A stretch of DNA of 64,000 nt from Arachis hypogaea. Its lineage: Eukaryota > Streptophyta > Magnoliopsida > Fabales > Fabaceae. Of the stretch, positions 10,109 through 21,632 are shown one piece after another. The stretch covers positions 26,354,890-26,418,889 of the forward strand of contig NC_092045.1 in NCBI RefSeq assembly GCF_003086295.3. The letters run 5' to 3'. The notes beneath the pieces are model-generated. The model was not told the origin of the DNA. It was given only the letters and a program-made list of their open reading frames with translations, and searched no databases. The first letter of the stretch is position 1; each line of letters opens with the position of its first letter. The translations under genes and the position numbers were made by a program.

Positions 10109-10371
10109 CCCTGTTTTCATCTCAAAGTTGATTTTTGAGTTTTAAAAGCCAAATTTCATACTTCTAAGCCTCCGAACTCACCACTTATATCTTAAATCAG
10201 TATGATATGCCTAGCTCTGAGAGAAGGAGCTAGTGGATGTGGTAACTTGCGAGTGAAGCAAGGTAAAATGAATGATCATTGAGGATCATTGATGAATATG
10301 TGAGATGTGGAGGATGGTGGTGGAAGTGCTTGTTATGCCATTGGCCGAAGGGCCGTAATTGTTTATGAATG

Positions 10372-10454
10372 GGCTGGTTCTGGATTGAACCGTGAGCCGG
10401 AATAGCTGTGTATGCTATGGATATTGGCTGGTTATGGATTTAACCGTGAGCCGG
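10372..10454 (+). repeat. short direct repeat in LTR, 54-bp period
   Basis: GGCTGGTTCTGGATTGAACC and GGCTGGTTATGGATTTAACC, each followed by GTGAGCCGGA, start 54 bases apart. The pair recurs in every LTR copy. Confidence 0.75.
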
Positions 10455-11748
10455 ATGGCTGATATGGATGTTGATCCATGGATGAGAATTCATGCATGTT
10501 TATGCTGAATTATTGATATTTGTGATTTGCACTTCCACTCTCGGAGTTACGAGTTTCCCTGGGTAGTAGCAGTGACTAGCCACCACGTGCTCCAGGTTGA
10601 GACTTGGTACTCTTCTGACCCTATGTCGTAAGTGTGGCCGGGCACTGTGAAAGTCCCGGATGAGCTCGCCCCCGAAATATTCACCAGTGAGGGTGATGGA
10701 TATGGATCATGTTTATGATCAAGTTTATGATGAGTATAACTCGAGTTGGGGATGCACGACAGAGGGACAGTCCAATGGTTAGCTACCAGGACTTGTGGGT
10801 TGGCTCTATAACCGACAGATGATATCATCAGCCACTAGGGACAGGCATTCATCATATGCATACTATGTGAATTGTTTGAGATTGCCTATTTGACTGCATA
10901 TAACTTGCTAATTGTCTAAATGTCTTACTTGCTCCTATTTGTATATTCCTTGTTTGATATAACTGTGTTTGCTATATTATACTCCTGCTGGTGGTTGGGA
11001 GGTCTGAAGGAATTGTAAAGGGAAGTATTAGTTAGACTGAAGAATCTTTAGTCAGATACCCTTATATGGTTTAGCTTGTTTATAAGCTTTGATATTATCT
11101 GGAGGAAGCTCTAGGATTGCCTTTGGCTTTCCTCCATTATTATGTATTATATATGTGGAAACTGTTACCTGCTGGGAACCTCTGGTTCTCACCCATGCGG
11201 ATTTTGTGGTTTTCAGATGCAGGACGTGAGGTTTCCCGCTGATGCATGCTGGAGACTTCTAGATTGCGAAGATCCTTTGTTCTTGGGGCTATGTTTGGTT
11301 ATATGTTTTGTTTAGATACTTTTATCTCCATCAAATAATACAAACTGTGATGACTCCTCCTATGGGAGATTTTGGAGAATAGGTTTTATGTATTTGTGTC
11401 CCTTTGGGTTTCCTTTGGGGTTTTCCTTATTTTATCATATGTATATATTGTTATGCTCGGACCGGTTATCTTCGCAGCCGGATCTTGAGTCTTGATATTC
11501 CTGTTTTTGACACTCCTTTGTATATATATAATCTCGCGTTAGTTATCCTTGTTCGTTACGTTATCGATCGGAGTGTTGCGCTTTAAGGTTGCGGTTTTTG
11601 TTTACCCCTTTTTCTACAAAGGCTCCTAGTTATAATCAATCATTCATACTACTATACGTACTAAATTTTTATTTTAGAGGTCGTAATACCTTGCCATCTC
11701 TGAATTATGACTTAAGCATAAGACTCTGTATGGTAGGGTGTTACATTA

Positions 11749-11760
11749 TGGTATCAGAGC
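11749..11760 (+). other. primer binding site, initiator tRNA-Met
   Basis: TGGTATCAGAGC three bases after the LTR end; complementary to the 3' end of plant initiator tRNA-Met. Confidence 0.9.
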
Positions 11761-11962
11761 AGTTCGTTCCTGTAGAGCCTGAGGGATGGACTGATTATGC
11801 TTCTGTGCATTCTCTGTGTGTGTGTTATGTGCTGTTAGTATATCTGCTTGATATAATTGGCATAAACGTTCATGAGCATGCATTTGGGACTTTGAAGTAC
11901 TAGACTTCCGATATTGAGACTGATCAACTTAATATCGATTGTTTGGTATGTATAGGAACCAG

Positions 11963-14900
11963 ATGGCGCCTCGTGGACGCGGTAGAGGTAGTGTGAGAGG
12001 TCGTACGAATACTCGTGTACCGGAGAATAACCCTAATGACCCGGTGAACTTTATGACTGCGTTGGAAAACATGGCTGCTGCTATGCAAGCCACTGCTGAG
12101 GCCCTTGGTCAACAAATGAACAACCATGGTAATGATGGAGGTGGAGTTCAGGGCCCAATGACACTGGCAAACTTTTTGAAGGTGAATCCGCCTAAGTTCA
12201 AGGGAACTACTAGTCCGACTGAGGCTGATACATGGTTTCAGGCTATAGAGCGAGCGCTGCAAGCGCAAGTGGTGCCTGAAGGACAGCGTGTCGAGTTTGC
12301 TACCTATATGCTTGTCGGTGAAGCATCCCATTGGTGGCAAGGTATCCGACGTCTTCTGCAGCAGGGTGATGACTATATCACTTGGAATGTTTTTCAAGAA
12401 GAGTTCTATAAGAAGTACTTTCCGACTTCTGCTAGGACGGCTAAGGAACTTGAATTGTTACAACTGAAGCAGGGTACTATGTCCATATCAGAGTATACTG
12501 ACAAGTTTGAGGAGCTGTTCAGGTTCTCTCGTATGTGCCAAGGGACTCCGGTGGAGCATGAGGAATGGAAGTGTGTTAAGTATGAAGGAGGACTCCGGAG
12601 TGACATTTTCAGTTCAGTGGGACCAATGGAGATTAGGACTTTCTCCGAGTTGGTAAACAAGTGTAGGGTTGCTGAAGAGTGTGTGAAGAGGGCAACCGCT
12701 GAGAAGGGGAGTCAAAGGGGATCGTTCCCATAGAACCGAGGGAAGAGCTTTGCACCTAGAGGTCCGTCTTTCAAGAGGGGAAGCTCTTTTAGGAGGCCCA
12801 ACAACAACAACAACTCCCAAGGAAAAAGGTTTGGGAAACAGCCTCAGAATGATCAAGCTTGTACTAGATGTGGGAGTCACCATCCGGGAGCACCATGCAA
12901 GTCCGGATGGGGTTTGTGCTACACTTGTGGAAAGGCAGGGCATAAAGCTGTAAATTGTCCTGAGAAGCAGAAACAAGGTGCTGGAAAGGCACAACAGACT
13001 GGTCGGGTGTTCACCACTTCAGCTGTAGGAGCTGAGGGATCTGAGACACTCATTCGAGGTAACTGTGAAATGGCTGGTCAAACTTTAAATGCTTTATTTG
13101 ATTCGGGAGCATCGCATTCATTCATTGCATTTGAGAAAGCCCATGAGTTAGGACTGAAGATTGTAACTTTAGGTTAAGATCTAAGAGTGTATAATGCTAC
13201 CCATGAAGCCATGGTAACTAGGCTAGGATGCCCGGAAGTCACCTTTAGGTTCAAGCAGCGTGATTTTGTTCATAATTTAATCTGCTTGCCGATGATTGGT
13301 CTTGATCTTATCTTGGGATTGGACTGGTTATCTAAGAACCATGTTTTGCTTGATTGTTCTACAAAGTCGGTGTACTTTATGCCGGAAGATACAGAAGGGC
13401 CGGTCGTGGTAAATAATTATTACTTGAATTCGATGATGGTGAATTGTTCCGGAACCGAATGTCAGGGTATCATGTTGTTAGCCGCGGGCGTTTCGGGTGA
13501 TGATCAAAAGTTGGAACAGATTCCGATTGTGTGTGAGTTTCCGGAAGTGTTTCCCGATGATATTGATGAGTTTCCACCTAACCGAGAGGTTGAGTTTGCT
13601 ATTGAATTGGTGCCCGGGGCGGGACCAATCTCAAGTGCCCCTTATAGGATGTCACCGTTAGAGATGAACGAGCTAAAGTCTCAATTAGAGGATTTGTTGG
13701 GAAAGAATTTTATACGACCAAGTGTCTCTCCGTGGGGTGCTCCAGTGTTACTGGTGAAGAAGAAGGATGGGAGTATGCGGCTCTGTGTGGATTACAGGCA
13801 GCTGAACAAGGTTACAATAAAGAATAAGTACCCATTGCCGAGAATCGATGATCTCATGGATCAGTTACAAGGAGCTGGAGTTTTCTCCAAGATCGATTTG
13901 CGATCCGGTTATCACCAGATAAGGGTGAGGGGTGAGGATATCCCTAAGACCGCTTTCAGGACTCGTTATGGTCATTACGAGTACACTGTGATGTCTTTTG
14001 GGTTGACGAATGCTCCTGCGGTATTCATGGACTATATGAATAGAGTTTTCCGTCCGTTTTTGGATAAATTCGTTGTTGTCTTCATTGATGACATACTGAT
14101 TTATTCCAAGACTGAAGAAGAGCATGCGGAACACTTGAGGATCGTGTTGCAGATTCTAAAGGAGAAGAAACTCTATGCAAAACTGTCTAAGTGTGAGTTT
14201 TGGAAGAGTGAGGTGAAGTTTTTGGGCCATGTGGTGAGTAAGAAGGGAATAGCCGTAGATCCAACTAAGGTGGAGGCTGTGATGGATTGGAAGCAACCAA
14301 CCACCGTAACAGAGGTAAGGAGTTTTCTGGGTTTAGCTGGCTATTACCGAAGGTTTATCAAAGGATTTTCACAGATAGCTTTGCCAATGACAAAGTTAAC
14401 CCGCAAAGACACTCCGTTTGTTTGGACTCCTGAGTGCGAGGAGAGCTTTCAGACATTAAAGAAAAAGTTGACCACTGCACCTGTGTTAGTGTTACCCGAG
14501 CCGAATGAGCCATTTGAGGTGTACTGTGATGCCTCATTAAAGGGTTTAGGGTGCGTGCTGATGCAGCATCGTAATGTGGTGGCGTATGCCTCACGACAGT
14601 TGAGACCTCATGAAGTTAGTTATCCTACGCACGATTTGGAACTCGCTGCGGTTGTGTTTGCCTTGAAGGTGTGGAGGCATTATCTCTATGGGGTTAAGTT
14701 CCAAGTTTTCTCTGATCATAAGAGCTTGAAGTACCTCTTTGATCAGAAAGAGCTTAATATGAGGCAGAGAAGGTGGATGGAATTGTTGAAGGACTACGAC
14801 TTCGAGTTGCATTACCATCCGGGAAAGGCGAACGTAGTGGCGGATGCTTTAAGTCGAAAGTCATTATATGCGGCTTGGATGATGCTTCAAGAGGAGAAGT

Positions 14901-16426
14901 TACTCAAGGGATTTGAGAGTCTGAAAATCGGTGCTCGAGAAGTATCTGGAACCTTGTGTTTGAGCCGATTAGAGATCTCAAGTGACTTTAAGTCCGAACT
15001 CCTAAAGGCTCATCAAAATGATGAAGCGTTATGGAAGGTGTTACCAGCTATTGAGCAAGGAAAACAATGGAGAGTGTCGGAAGAAAAAGATGGGTTATGG
15101 AGATTCAAGGGTAGGATCATTGTGCCGGATGTTGGCACTTTGAGACAAGATATTTTAAGGGAGGCACACAAAAGCAGATTCTCCATTCACCCGGGAAGTA
15201 CTAAGATGTACCATGATTTAAAGGCAATGTTTTGGTGGCCGGGTATGAAGAATGATGTGGCGGAATATGTTTCAAAGTGCTTAACTTGTCAAAAGGTAAA
15301 GATTGAACATCAAAGACCTTCCGGGATGTTGCAACCTTTAGAGATTCCGCAATGGAAGTGGGAAAGTATTGCAATGGACTTTGTGTCGGGATTGCCAAGG
15401 ACTAGGACTGGTTTTGATGCTATTTGGGTGATTGTGGACCGACTGACGAAGTCAGCTCACTTTTTGCCCATTCGGATGACTTACACCCTTGAGGAGCTAG
15501 CACGGTTATACATAAAGGAGATTGTGAGACTTCATGGTGTACCTGCTACTATAATCTCTGATAGAGATCCTCGTTTCACTTCAAGGTTTTGGGGTGCATT
15601 TCAGAAGGCTTTTGGAACCCGATTAAGCTTGAGCACGGCTTACCATCTTCAAACAGATGGTCAATCTGAGAGGACGATCCAAACACTAGAGGATATGTTG
15701 AGAGCTTGTGTTTTGGACCAACCGGCGAGTTGGGATCGGTATATGCCATTGGTGGAGTTTGCATACAATAATAGTTTTCATGCGAGCATTGGAATGGCTC
15801 CGTATGAGGCCTTGTATTGGAGGAAATGTCAATCTCCGCTATGTTGGTATGAAGCTGGAGAGAAAAGCTTGTTGGGGCCGGAAATGATAGCTGAGACTAC
15901 TGAACAAGTCAAGAAAATCCGTGATAGGATGCTTACGGCGCAGAGTCGTCAAAAGAGTTACGCCGATCAGAGGCGAAAGCCCTTAGAATTTGAGGAAGGA
16001 GATCATGTTTTCCTTAAGGTTACTCCGACCACAGGAGTAGGTAGGGCGATTAAGACAAGGAAGTTGAATCCTCGATACATTGGTCCATTTCAAATCCTGG
16101 AGAGGATTGGACCAGTGGCGTATCGGATGGCTCTACCACCTCATCTTTCGAACCTGCACGACGTGTTTCACGTGTCGCAGCTTCGGAAGTACACCCCTGA
16201 TGCTAGTCATGTGTTGGAACCTGAATCGGTTCAGTTAAGGGAAGATTTGACGCTTCCCGTGGCTCCAGTCAGAATTGATGATACCAGTACCAAACGGTTG
16301 CGTGGAAAAGAGGTTTTATTAGCCAAAGTAGCTTGGAGTCGAGGCGGTGTTGAGGAACACACTTGGGAACTTGAGTCGGAGATGCGAACGGATTACCCGC
16401 AGTTATTCTCAGGTAATTGCATTTGA
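11963..16426 (+). pseudogene. chromovirus gag-pol with two in-frame stops
   Basis: One frame of about 1487 codons. Gag begins MAPRGRGRGS with a basic N terminus, followed by a retrotransposon gag domain (12150-12690) and the CCHC knuckle CYTCGKAGHKAVNC (about 12917). Protease has ALFDSGASHSF (about 13090). RT has [12 protein letters not shown] (about 14070). RNase H starts near [10 protein letters not shown] (14521). Integrase has an HHCC zinc finger (about 15190-15296) and the DDE domain with [11 protein letters not shown] chromodomain ends the protein (about 16270-16410). TAG at 12731 falls between gag and the knuckle; TAA at 13175 follows the protease. Both stops also occur in the duplicate at 26050 and 26494, so they are not sequencing errors. 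From 13178 to the end the frame is open. An upstream ATG at 11948 is an alternative start. Confidence 0.92.
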
Positions 16427-16450
16427 ATTTTGTGGGCAAAATTCCCAATT

Positions 16451-16462
16451 AGGTGGGTAGAA
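16451..16462 (+). other. polypurine tract
   Basis: AGGTGGGTAGAA directly before the 3' LTR start TGTAAAACC. Confidence 0.75.
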
Positions 16463-19400
16463 TGTAAAACCCGGTTAATTAACGGCTAATTAACCCATAA
16501 ATGAGAATTTATTCTAGAAAGCCTAAAATGTGATTTTTATGGCTAAATGTGGTAGAGGAGATTGAGACGAGAATTTCGGTACCAATTTTATAGAATTCGG
16601 ACCAAGATTGGACCGAACGGGCCTAACCGGGCCAATTGGACCCAAAGTGGGCCCTTGGCCCAACATAACTTAACCAAAACCCTAGTTTTCAGCACTCTCT
16701 CTCCTCATTTGTTACACACACAAGCTGAAATTAGAAAGAAAGGGAGGAAGAACACTCTCTCAAGTTCTCTCCCTTGGTTGATCTTCAAACCACCATAACT
16801 TTTGATCTAGAGCTCCGATTGCCGCCCCGTTTGCGGCCACTCGTTCACCGCGGAGAGCTCTACAAAACCCATACAACCAATCTTAAGGTAAGCCACACCT
16901 TTCTGTTCGAAATCTCAGCCCCTATTTTCGAGTTTTATGGGTGAAATGTTGAGATTTTGGGTTCTTTGATGTTATAGGACCCAACTCTCTTGAAGGAGAA
17001 GGTTAATCTTGTCTCCTTGGACCTTGGGTGTGGTAAGATTCTCAACCCTAGTGTATTTTGTTGTTTTATGATGTTTGGGTTTTGAGATGTTGTGTATGGG
17101 TATGAAGGTTGTGGCTTAGGTTGTGTATGTGTGGATATTGGAGCTTGATTGGTGATTTTGAAAAGCTTGGAAAGGGTTTGGTGGTGAAAAATCTGTTCTT
17201 GGAGGTGTTGAGGCCTTGAGAGCTTGTGGATAAGTGATTTGGAAGTGCTCCGGTGGAGCTTAGGAAAATCGGCTAAGGTATGGTTTCGGTTTCCCGTATC
17301 TAATATGTAATGTGGTAGGAAATACTTAGGCTAGAGGCCCTAAGATAGGCATTGAATGGTTGATGTTGTTGAATGATTGAGATATATGATGTGGTCATAT
17401 ATGTGATGATGATTATTGATGCCTTGGTGGTATGATGTATGAGAAATATGCATGTTGTGATATATGCTTGATGATTGGTTATGGTTGAATTGTGGGTTGA
17501 ACCATGTTGATGGTGAGTATGATGTTGTTTGTGTACCATAATGATTTATTGGAATTGGTGTTGTTGAGAATTGGCATGAGGAATAGTATATGATATGTCA
17601 ATATGTTTGAGTTTGAGCCACTTGGGTGAAGTGGGATAAAATGATGATATAGTGATTTTGTATATTGTGGGTTATGTGTCAATGTGTGAGTTGAGGAGGC
17701 TTGATGTTGAATTTGATACGTTTGAATTGATTTCAAAGAAAAGGGATGAAATTGGCATGTTTTGGTTGATTTTGGAAAGAGTTGAAAATGGTTTGTTTTG
17801 AAAATGGCATATTGTGGTTTTGTATGAAAATATGGTTTTTGGGCATACTTTGACGGGACATAACTTGGACTACGGATCTCCGTTTTGTACCAAATCTGTT
17901 TAGAAATGAAATTGGATCCGGGATGTCCATGCCGTTCGAAGAACGGGTGAAAAACGATTTAAAATGAGGAAGTTATGTCCGTTGGAAGATTGGGGTGTAA
18001 ATCTGTGAAATTCTGCAGCTTTTAACTTAGAAATTTTAGCAGAACGACCCTTGCCGTGGGCGCACCTGGCGCGTACGCGCCGATCTTCCGAGAAGTGCCA
18101 TCCACGCGTACGCGTGATGTGCGCGGGCGCGCCGATTGTGCTGCACCCAATGCCCAGCCATTTTCCAGAGAGTTATGCCAGGACTGTGCCGGTGTTGTGC
18201 CTGGGGCACGAGAACACCCACGCGTACGCGTGGTTGACGCGTGCGCGCCGATGGGCAAGTTTGGTATCCACGCGTTAGCGTGCATGACGCTTACGCGTCG
18301 ATGAGTTTTTGAGGCCATCTACGCGTGAGCGTGGAGTGCGCGTACGCGTGGCCCTGTTTTCATCTCAAAGTTGATTTTTGAGTTTTAAAAGCCAAATTTC
18401 ATACTTCTAAGCCTCCGAACTCACCACTTATATCTTAAATCAGTATGATATGCCTAGCTATGAGAGAAGGAGCTAGTGGATGTGGTAACTTGCGAGTGAA
18501 GCAAGGTAAAATGAATGATCATTGAGGATCATTGATGAATATGTGAGATGTGGAGGATGGTGGTGGAAGTGCTTGTTATGCCATTGGCCGAAGGGCCGTA
18601 ATTGTTTATGAATGGGCTGGTTCTGGATTGAACCGTGAGCCGGAATAGCTGTGTATGCTATGAATATTGGCTGGTTATGGATTAACCGTGAGCCGGATGG
18701 CTGATATGGATGTGATCCATGGATGAGAATTCATGCATGTTTATGCTGATTATTGATATTTGTGATTTGCACTTCCACTCTCGGAGTTACGAGTTTCCCT
18801 GGGTAGTAGCAGTGACTAGCCACCACGTGCTCCAGTTGAGACTTGGTACTCTTCTGACCCTATGTCGTAAGTGTGGCCGGGCACTGTGAAAGTCCCGGAT
18901 GAGCTCGCCCCCGAAATATTCACCAGTGAGGGTGATGGATATGGATCATGTTTATGATCAAGTTTATGATGAGTATAACTCGAGTTGGGGATGCACGACA
19001 GAGGGACAGTCCAATGGTTAGCTACCAGGACTTGTCGGGTTGGCTCTATAACCGACAGATGATATCATCAGCCACTAGGGACAGGCATTCATCATATGCA
19101 TACTATGTGAATGTTTGAGATTGCCTATTTGACTGCATATAACTTGCTAATTGTCTAAATGTCTTACTTGCTCCTATTTGTATATTCCTTGTTTGATATA
19201 ACTGTGTTTGCTATATTATACTCCTGCTGGTGGTTGGGAGGTCTGAAGGAATTGTAAAGGAAGTATTAGTTAGACTGAAGAATCTTTAGTCAGATACCCT
19301 TATATGGTTTAGCTTGTTTATAAGCTTTGATATTATCTGGAGGAAGCTCTAGGATTGCCTTTGGCTTTCCTCCATTATTATGTATTATATATGTGGAAAC

Positions 19401-19969
19401 TGTTACCTGCTGGGAACCTCTGGTTCTCACCCATGCGGATTTTGTGGTTTTCAGATGCAGGACGTGAGGTTTCCCGCTGATGCATGCTGGAGACTTCTAG
19501 ATTGCGAAGATCCTTTGTTCTTGGGCTATGTTTGTTATATGTTTTGTTTAGATACTTTTATCTCCATCAAATAATACAACTGTGATGACTCCTCCTATGG
19601 GAGATTTTGGAGAATAGGTTTTATGTATTTGTGTCCCTTTGGGGTTTTCCTTATTTTATCATATGTATATATTGTTATGCTCGGACCAGTTATCTTCGCA
19701 GCCGGATCTTGAGTCTTGATATTCCTGTTTTTGACACTCCTTTGTATATATATAATCTCGCGTTAGTTATCCTTGTTCGTTACGTTATCGATCGGAGTGT
19801 TGCGCTTTAAGGTTGCGGTTTTTGTTTACCCCTTTTTCTACAAAGGCTCCTAGTTATAATCAATCATTCATACTACTATACGTACTAAATTTTTATTTTA
19901 GAGGTCGTAATACCTTGCCATCTCTGAATTATGACTTAAGCATAAGACTCTGTATGGTAGGGTGTTACA
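16463..19969 (+). repeat. 3' LTR of the chromovirus
   Basis: Same ends as the 5' LTR. It carries its own set of variants (for example GTTTGCGGCC, CTTAGGAAAATC, CTAGCTATGAG, an 11-base deletion near 19640) that identify it as the 3' copy. It also has several 1-base deletions in short runs between about 18040 and 19530 that are absent from the duplicate at 29779-33298. Confidence 0.92.
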
Positions 19970-19974
19970 TCTAG
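19970..19974. repeat. target site duplication TCTAG, right copy
   Basis: Five bases immediately after the LTR end ACA, identical to 8211-8215. Confidence 0.9.
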
Positions 19975-20133
19975 CAAAAAGGGAAAACCATTATCAGGGA
20001 AATTTTGTCCGGTAACAGGAAAAAATCTGTCGATAAATTACCGACGAAAAAAAATCTGTTAGTAAATAATTTTCGACAAGTCTTTTACAGAAGAAAATAA
20101 TCCGTCTATAGTAAAGACTAAATTTGTTTGTAA

Positions 20134-20165
20134 ATCTATCTGTAATAAGCAATTTTCTAGATGTG
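20134..20165 (-). repeat. right terminal inverted repeat of the CACTA-like element
   Basis: The minus strand begins CACATCTAGAAAATTG and continues CTTATTACAGATAGAT, pairing with 5126-5157. Followed by TAGT, as on the left flank. Confidence 0.8.
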
Positions 20166-20408
20166 TAGTTAAAGGATAAATATATATTCAAAAGGAAAGT
20201 ACAAAAATTGAATTTTAATTAGTTAATAATAATTAATTTTTTATTTTTATTTTTTTAGGAATTTAGTATTTAAGATTTATAATTTAGAATATAAATAAAT
20301 TAAAAATTTAAGATAAATAAAATACTTTTTAAAAAAATTATTAATATTATTCGTTTTATAAGGAGACTTATTTAAAAAGTTTAAAAGTGATTAGGGACTC
20401 TTTTATTA

Positions 20409-20441
<33 letters not shown>

Positions 20442-20632
20442 TAATTTGTTTAACTTTTTATTAAATTTTGACGTAAAAATATTTTGTCTAACAAAAAAAT
20501 ATTAGTATTATGATACTATTTTTTTAAAGTTTAGACTGATAAAAATATGCTCCTTTAAGAATATTTTTTTTGTATTAGTTTTATGTTGTATTTTTTTTAT
20601 TTACTGAGAATCGAATTCTAGATTTTTGAGAC
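20166..20632. other. AT-rich flank with (AAT)n microsatellite; end of contig 1
   Basis: Non-coding, very AT-rich. A (TAA)n run occupies about 20408-20441. The same sequence recurs at 33493-33962 and continues there, which shows where contig 1 would have gone. Confidence 0.8.
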
Positions 20633-21632
20633 NNNNNNNNNNNNNNNNNNNNNNNNNNNNNNNNNNNNNNNNNNNNNNNNNNNNNNNNNNNNNNNNNNNN
20701 NNNNNNNNNNNNNNNNNNNNNNNNNNNNNNNNNNNNNNNNNNNNNNNNNNNNNNNNNNNNNNNNNNNNNNNNNNNNNNNNNNNNNNNNNNNNNNNNNNNN
20801 NNNNNNNNNNNNNNNNNNNNNNNNNNNNNNNNNNNNNNNNNNNNNNNNNNNNNNNNNNNNNNNNNNNNNNNNNNNNNNNNNNNNNNNNNNNNNNNNNNNN
20901 NNNNNNNNNNNNNNNNNNNNNNNNNNNNNNNNNNNNNNNNNNNNNNNNNNNNNNNNNNNNNNNNNNNNNNNNNNNNNNNNNNNNNNNNNNNNNNNNNNNN
21001 NNNNNNNNNNNNNNNNNNNNNNNNNNNNNNNNNNNNNNNNNNNNNNNNNNNNNNNNNNNNNNNNNNNNNNNNNNNNNNNNNNNNNNNNNNNNNNNNNNNN
21101 NNNNNNNNNNNNNNNNNNNNNNNNNNNNNNNNNNNNNNNNNNNNNNNNNNNNNNNNNNNNNNNNNNNNNNNNNNNNNNNNNNNNNNNNNNNNNNNNNNNN
21201 NNNNNNNNNNNNNNNNNNNNNNNNNNNNNNNNNNNNNNNNNNNNNNNNNNNNNNNNNNNNNNNNNNNNNNNNNNNNNNNNNNNNNNNNNNNNNNNNNNNN
21301 NNNNNNNNNNNNNNNNNNNNNNNNNNNNNNNNNNNNNNNNNNNNNNNNNNNNNNNNNNNNNNNNNNNNNNNNNNNNNNNNNNNNNNNNNNNNNNNNNNNN
21401 NNNNNNNNNNNNNNNNNNNNNNNNNNNNNNNNNNNNNNNNNNNNNNNNNNNNNNNNNNNNNNNNNNNNNNNNNNNNNNNNNNNNNNNNNNNNNNNNNNNN
21501 NNNNNNNNNNNNNNNNNNNNNNNNNNNNNNNNNNNNNNNNNNNNNNNNNNNNNNNNNNNNNNNNNNNNNNNNNNNNNNNNNNNNNNNNNNNNNNNNNNNN
21601 NNNNNNNNNNNNNNNNNNNNNNNNNNNNNNNN
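20633..21632. other. assembly gap, exactly 1000 N
   Basis: A run of exactly 1000 undetermined bases, the usual placeholder for a scaffold gap of unknown size. Nothing can be annotated in it. Confidence 0.99.

Larger units (their letters stand above)
8216..11745 (+). repeat. 5' LTR of the chromovirus
   Basis: TGTAAAACCCGG...GGGTGTTACA. Contains a purine-biased tract, the palindrome cluster at 9811-10108, and a 54-bp-period duplication at about 10372-10454. The many small open frames on either strand here recur in all four LTR copies and look like low-complexity noise, not genes. A TATA-like TATATATAA lies near 11521, about 220 bases before the LTR end. Confidence 0.92.
8216..19969 (+). mobile_element. 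complete Ty3-gypsy chromovirus (Tekay/Del type), 11.75 kb
   Basis: Full structure: 5' LTR (3530 bp), initiator-Met tRNA PBS, gag-pol in one frame with a C-terminal chromodomain, purine-rich tract, 3' LTR (3507 bp), flanked by the 5-bp TSD TCTAG. Domain order PR-RT-RNaseH-INT-chromodomain and very long LTRs fit the Tekay/Del lineage. The two LTRs differ by roughly a dozen substitutions and a few indels by eye, so the insertion is young. The frame has two internal stops, so this copy probably cannot make its own polyprotein. It sits inside the CACTA-like element. Confidence 0.92.
5126..20165 (+). mobile_element. CACTA-like transposon carrying captured host gene fragments, interrupted by a chromovirus
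   Basis: The ends are imperfect 32-bp terminal inverted repeats (5126-5157 and 20134-20165, 27 of 32 identical) starting CACAACTA / CACATCTA, with TAGT on both outer sides (5122-5125 and 20166-20169). Subterminal regions are dense in variants of AAATCTGTCGGTAA and ACAGACGGA, as is usual for CACTA elements. Without the chromovirus it is about 3.3 kb. It encodes no transposase and instead holds fragments of three unrelated host genes, all on the plus strand. The CACTA family usually makes 3-bp TSDs; the shared flank here reads as 4 bp, so the superfamily call is good but not certain. Confidence 0.75.

Noticed and set aside
12731..12733. Programmed readthrough of TAG in gag-pol
   Set aside because: A second stop (TAA at 13175) lies downstream in the same frame, so decay is the simpler reading, though kept as a low-level possibility.
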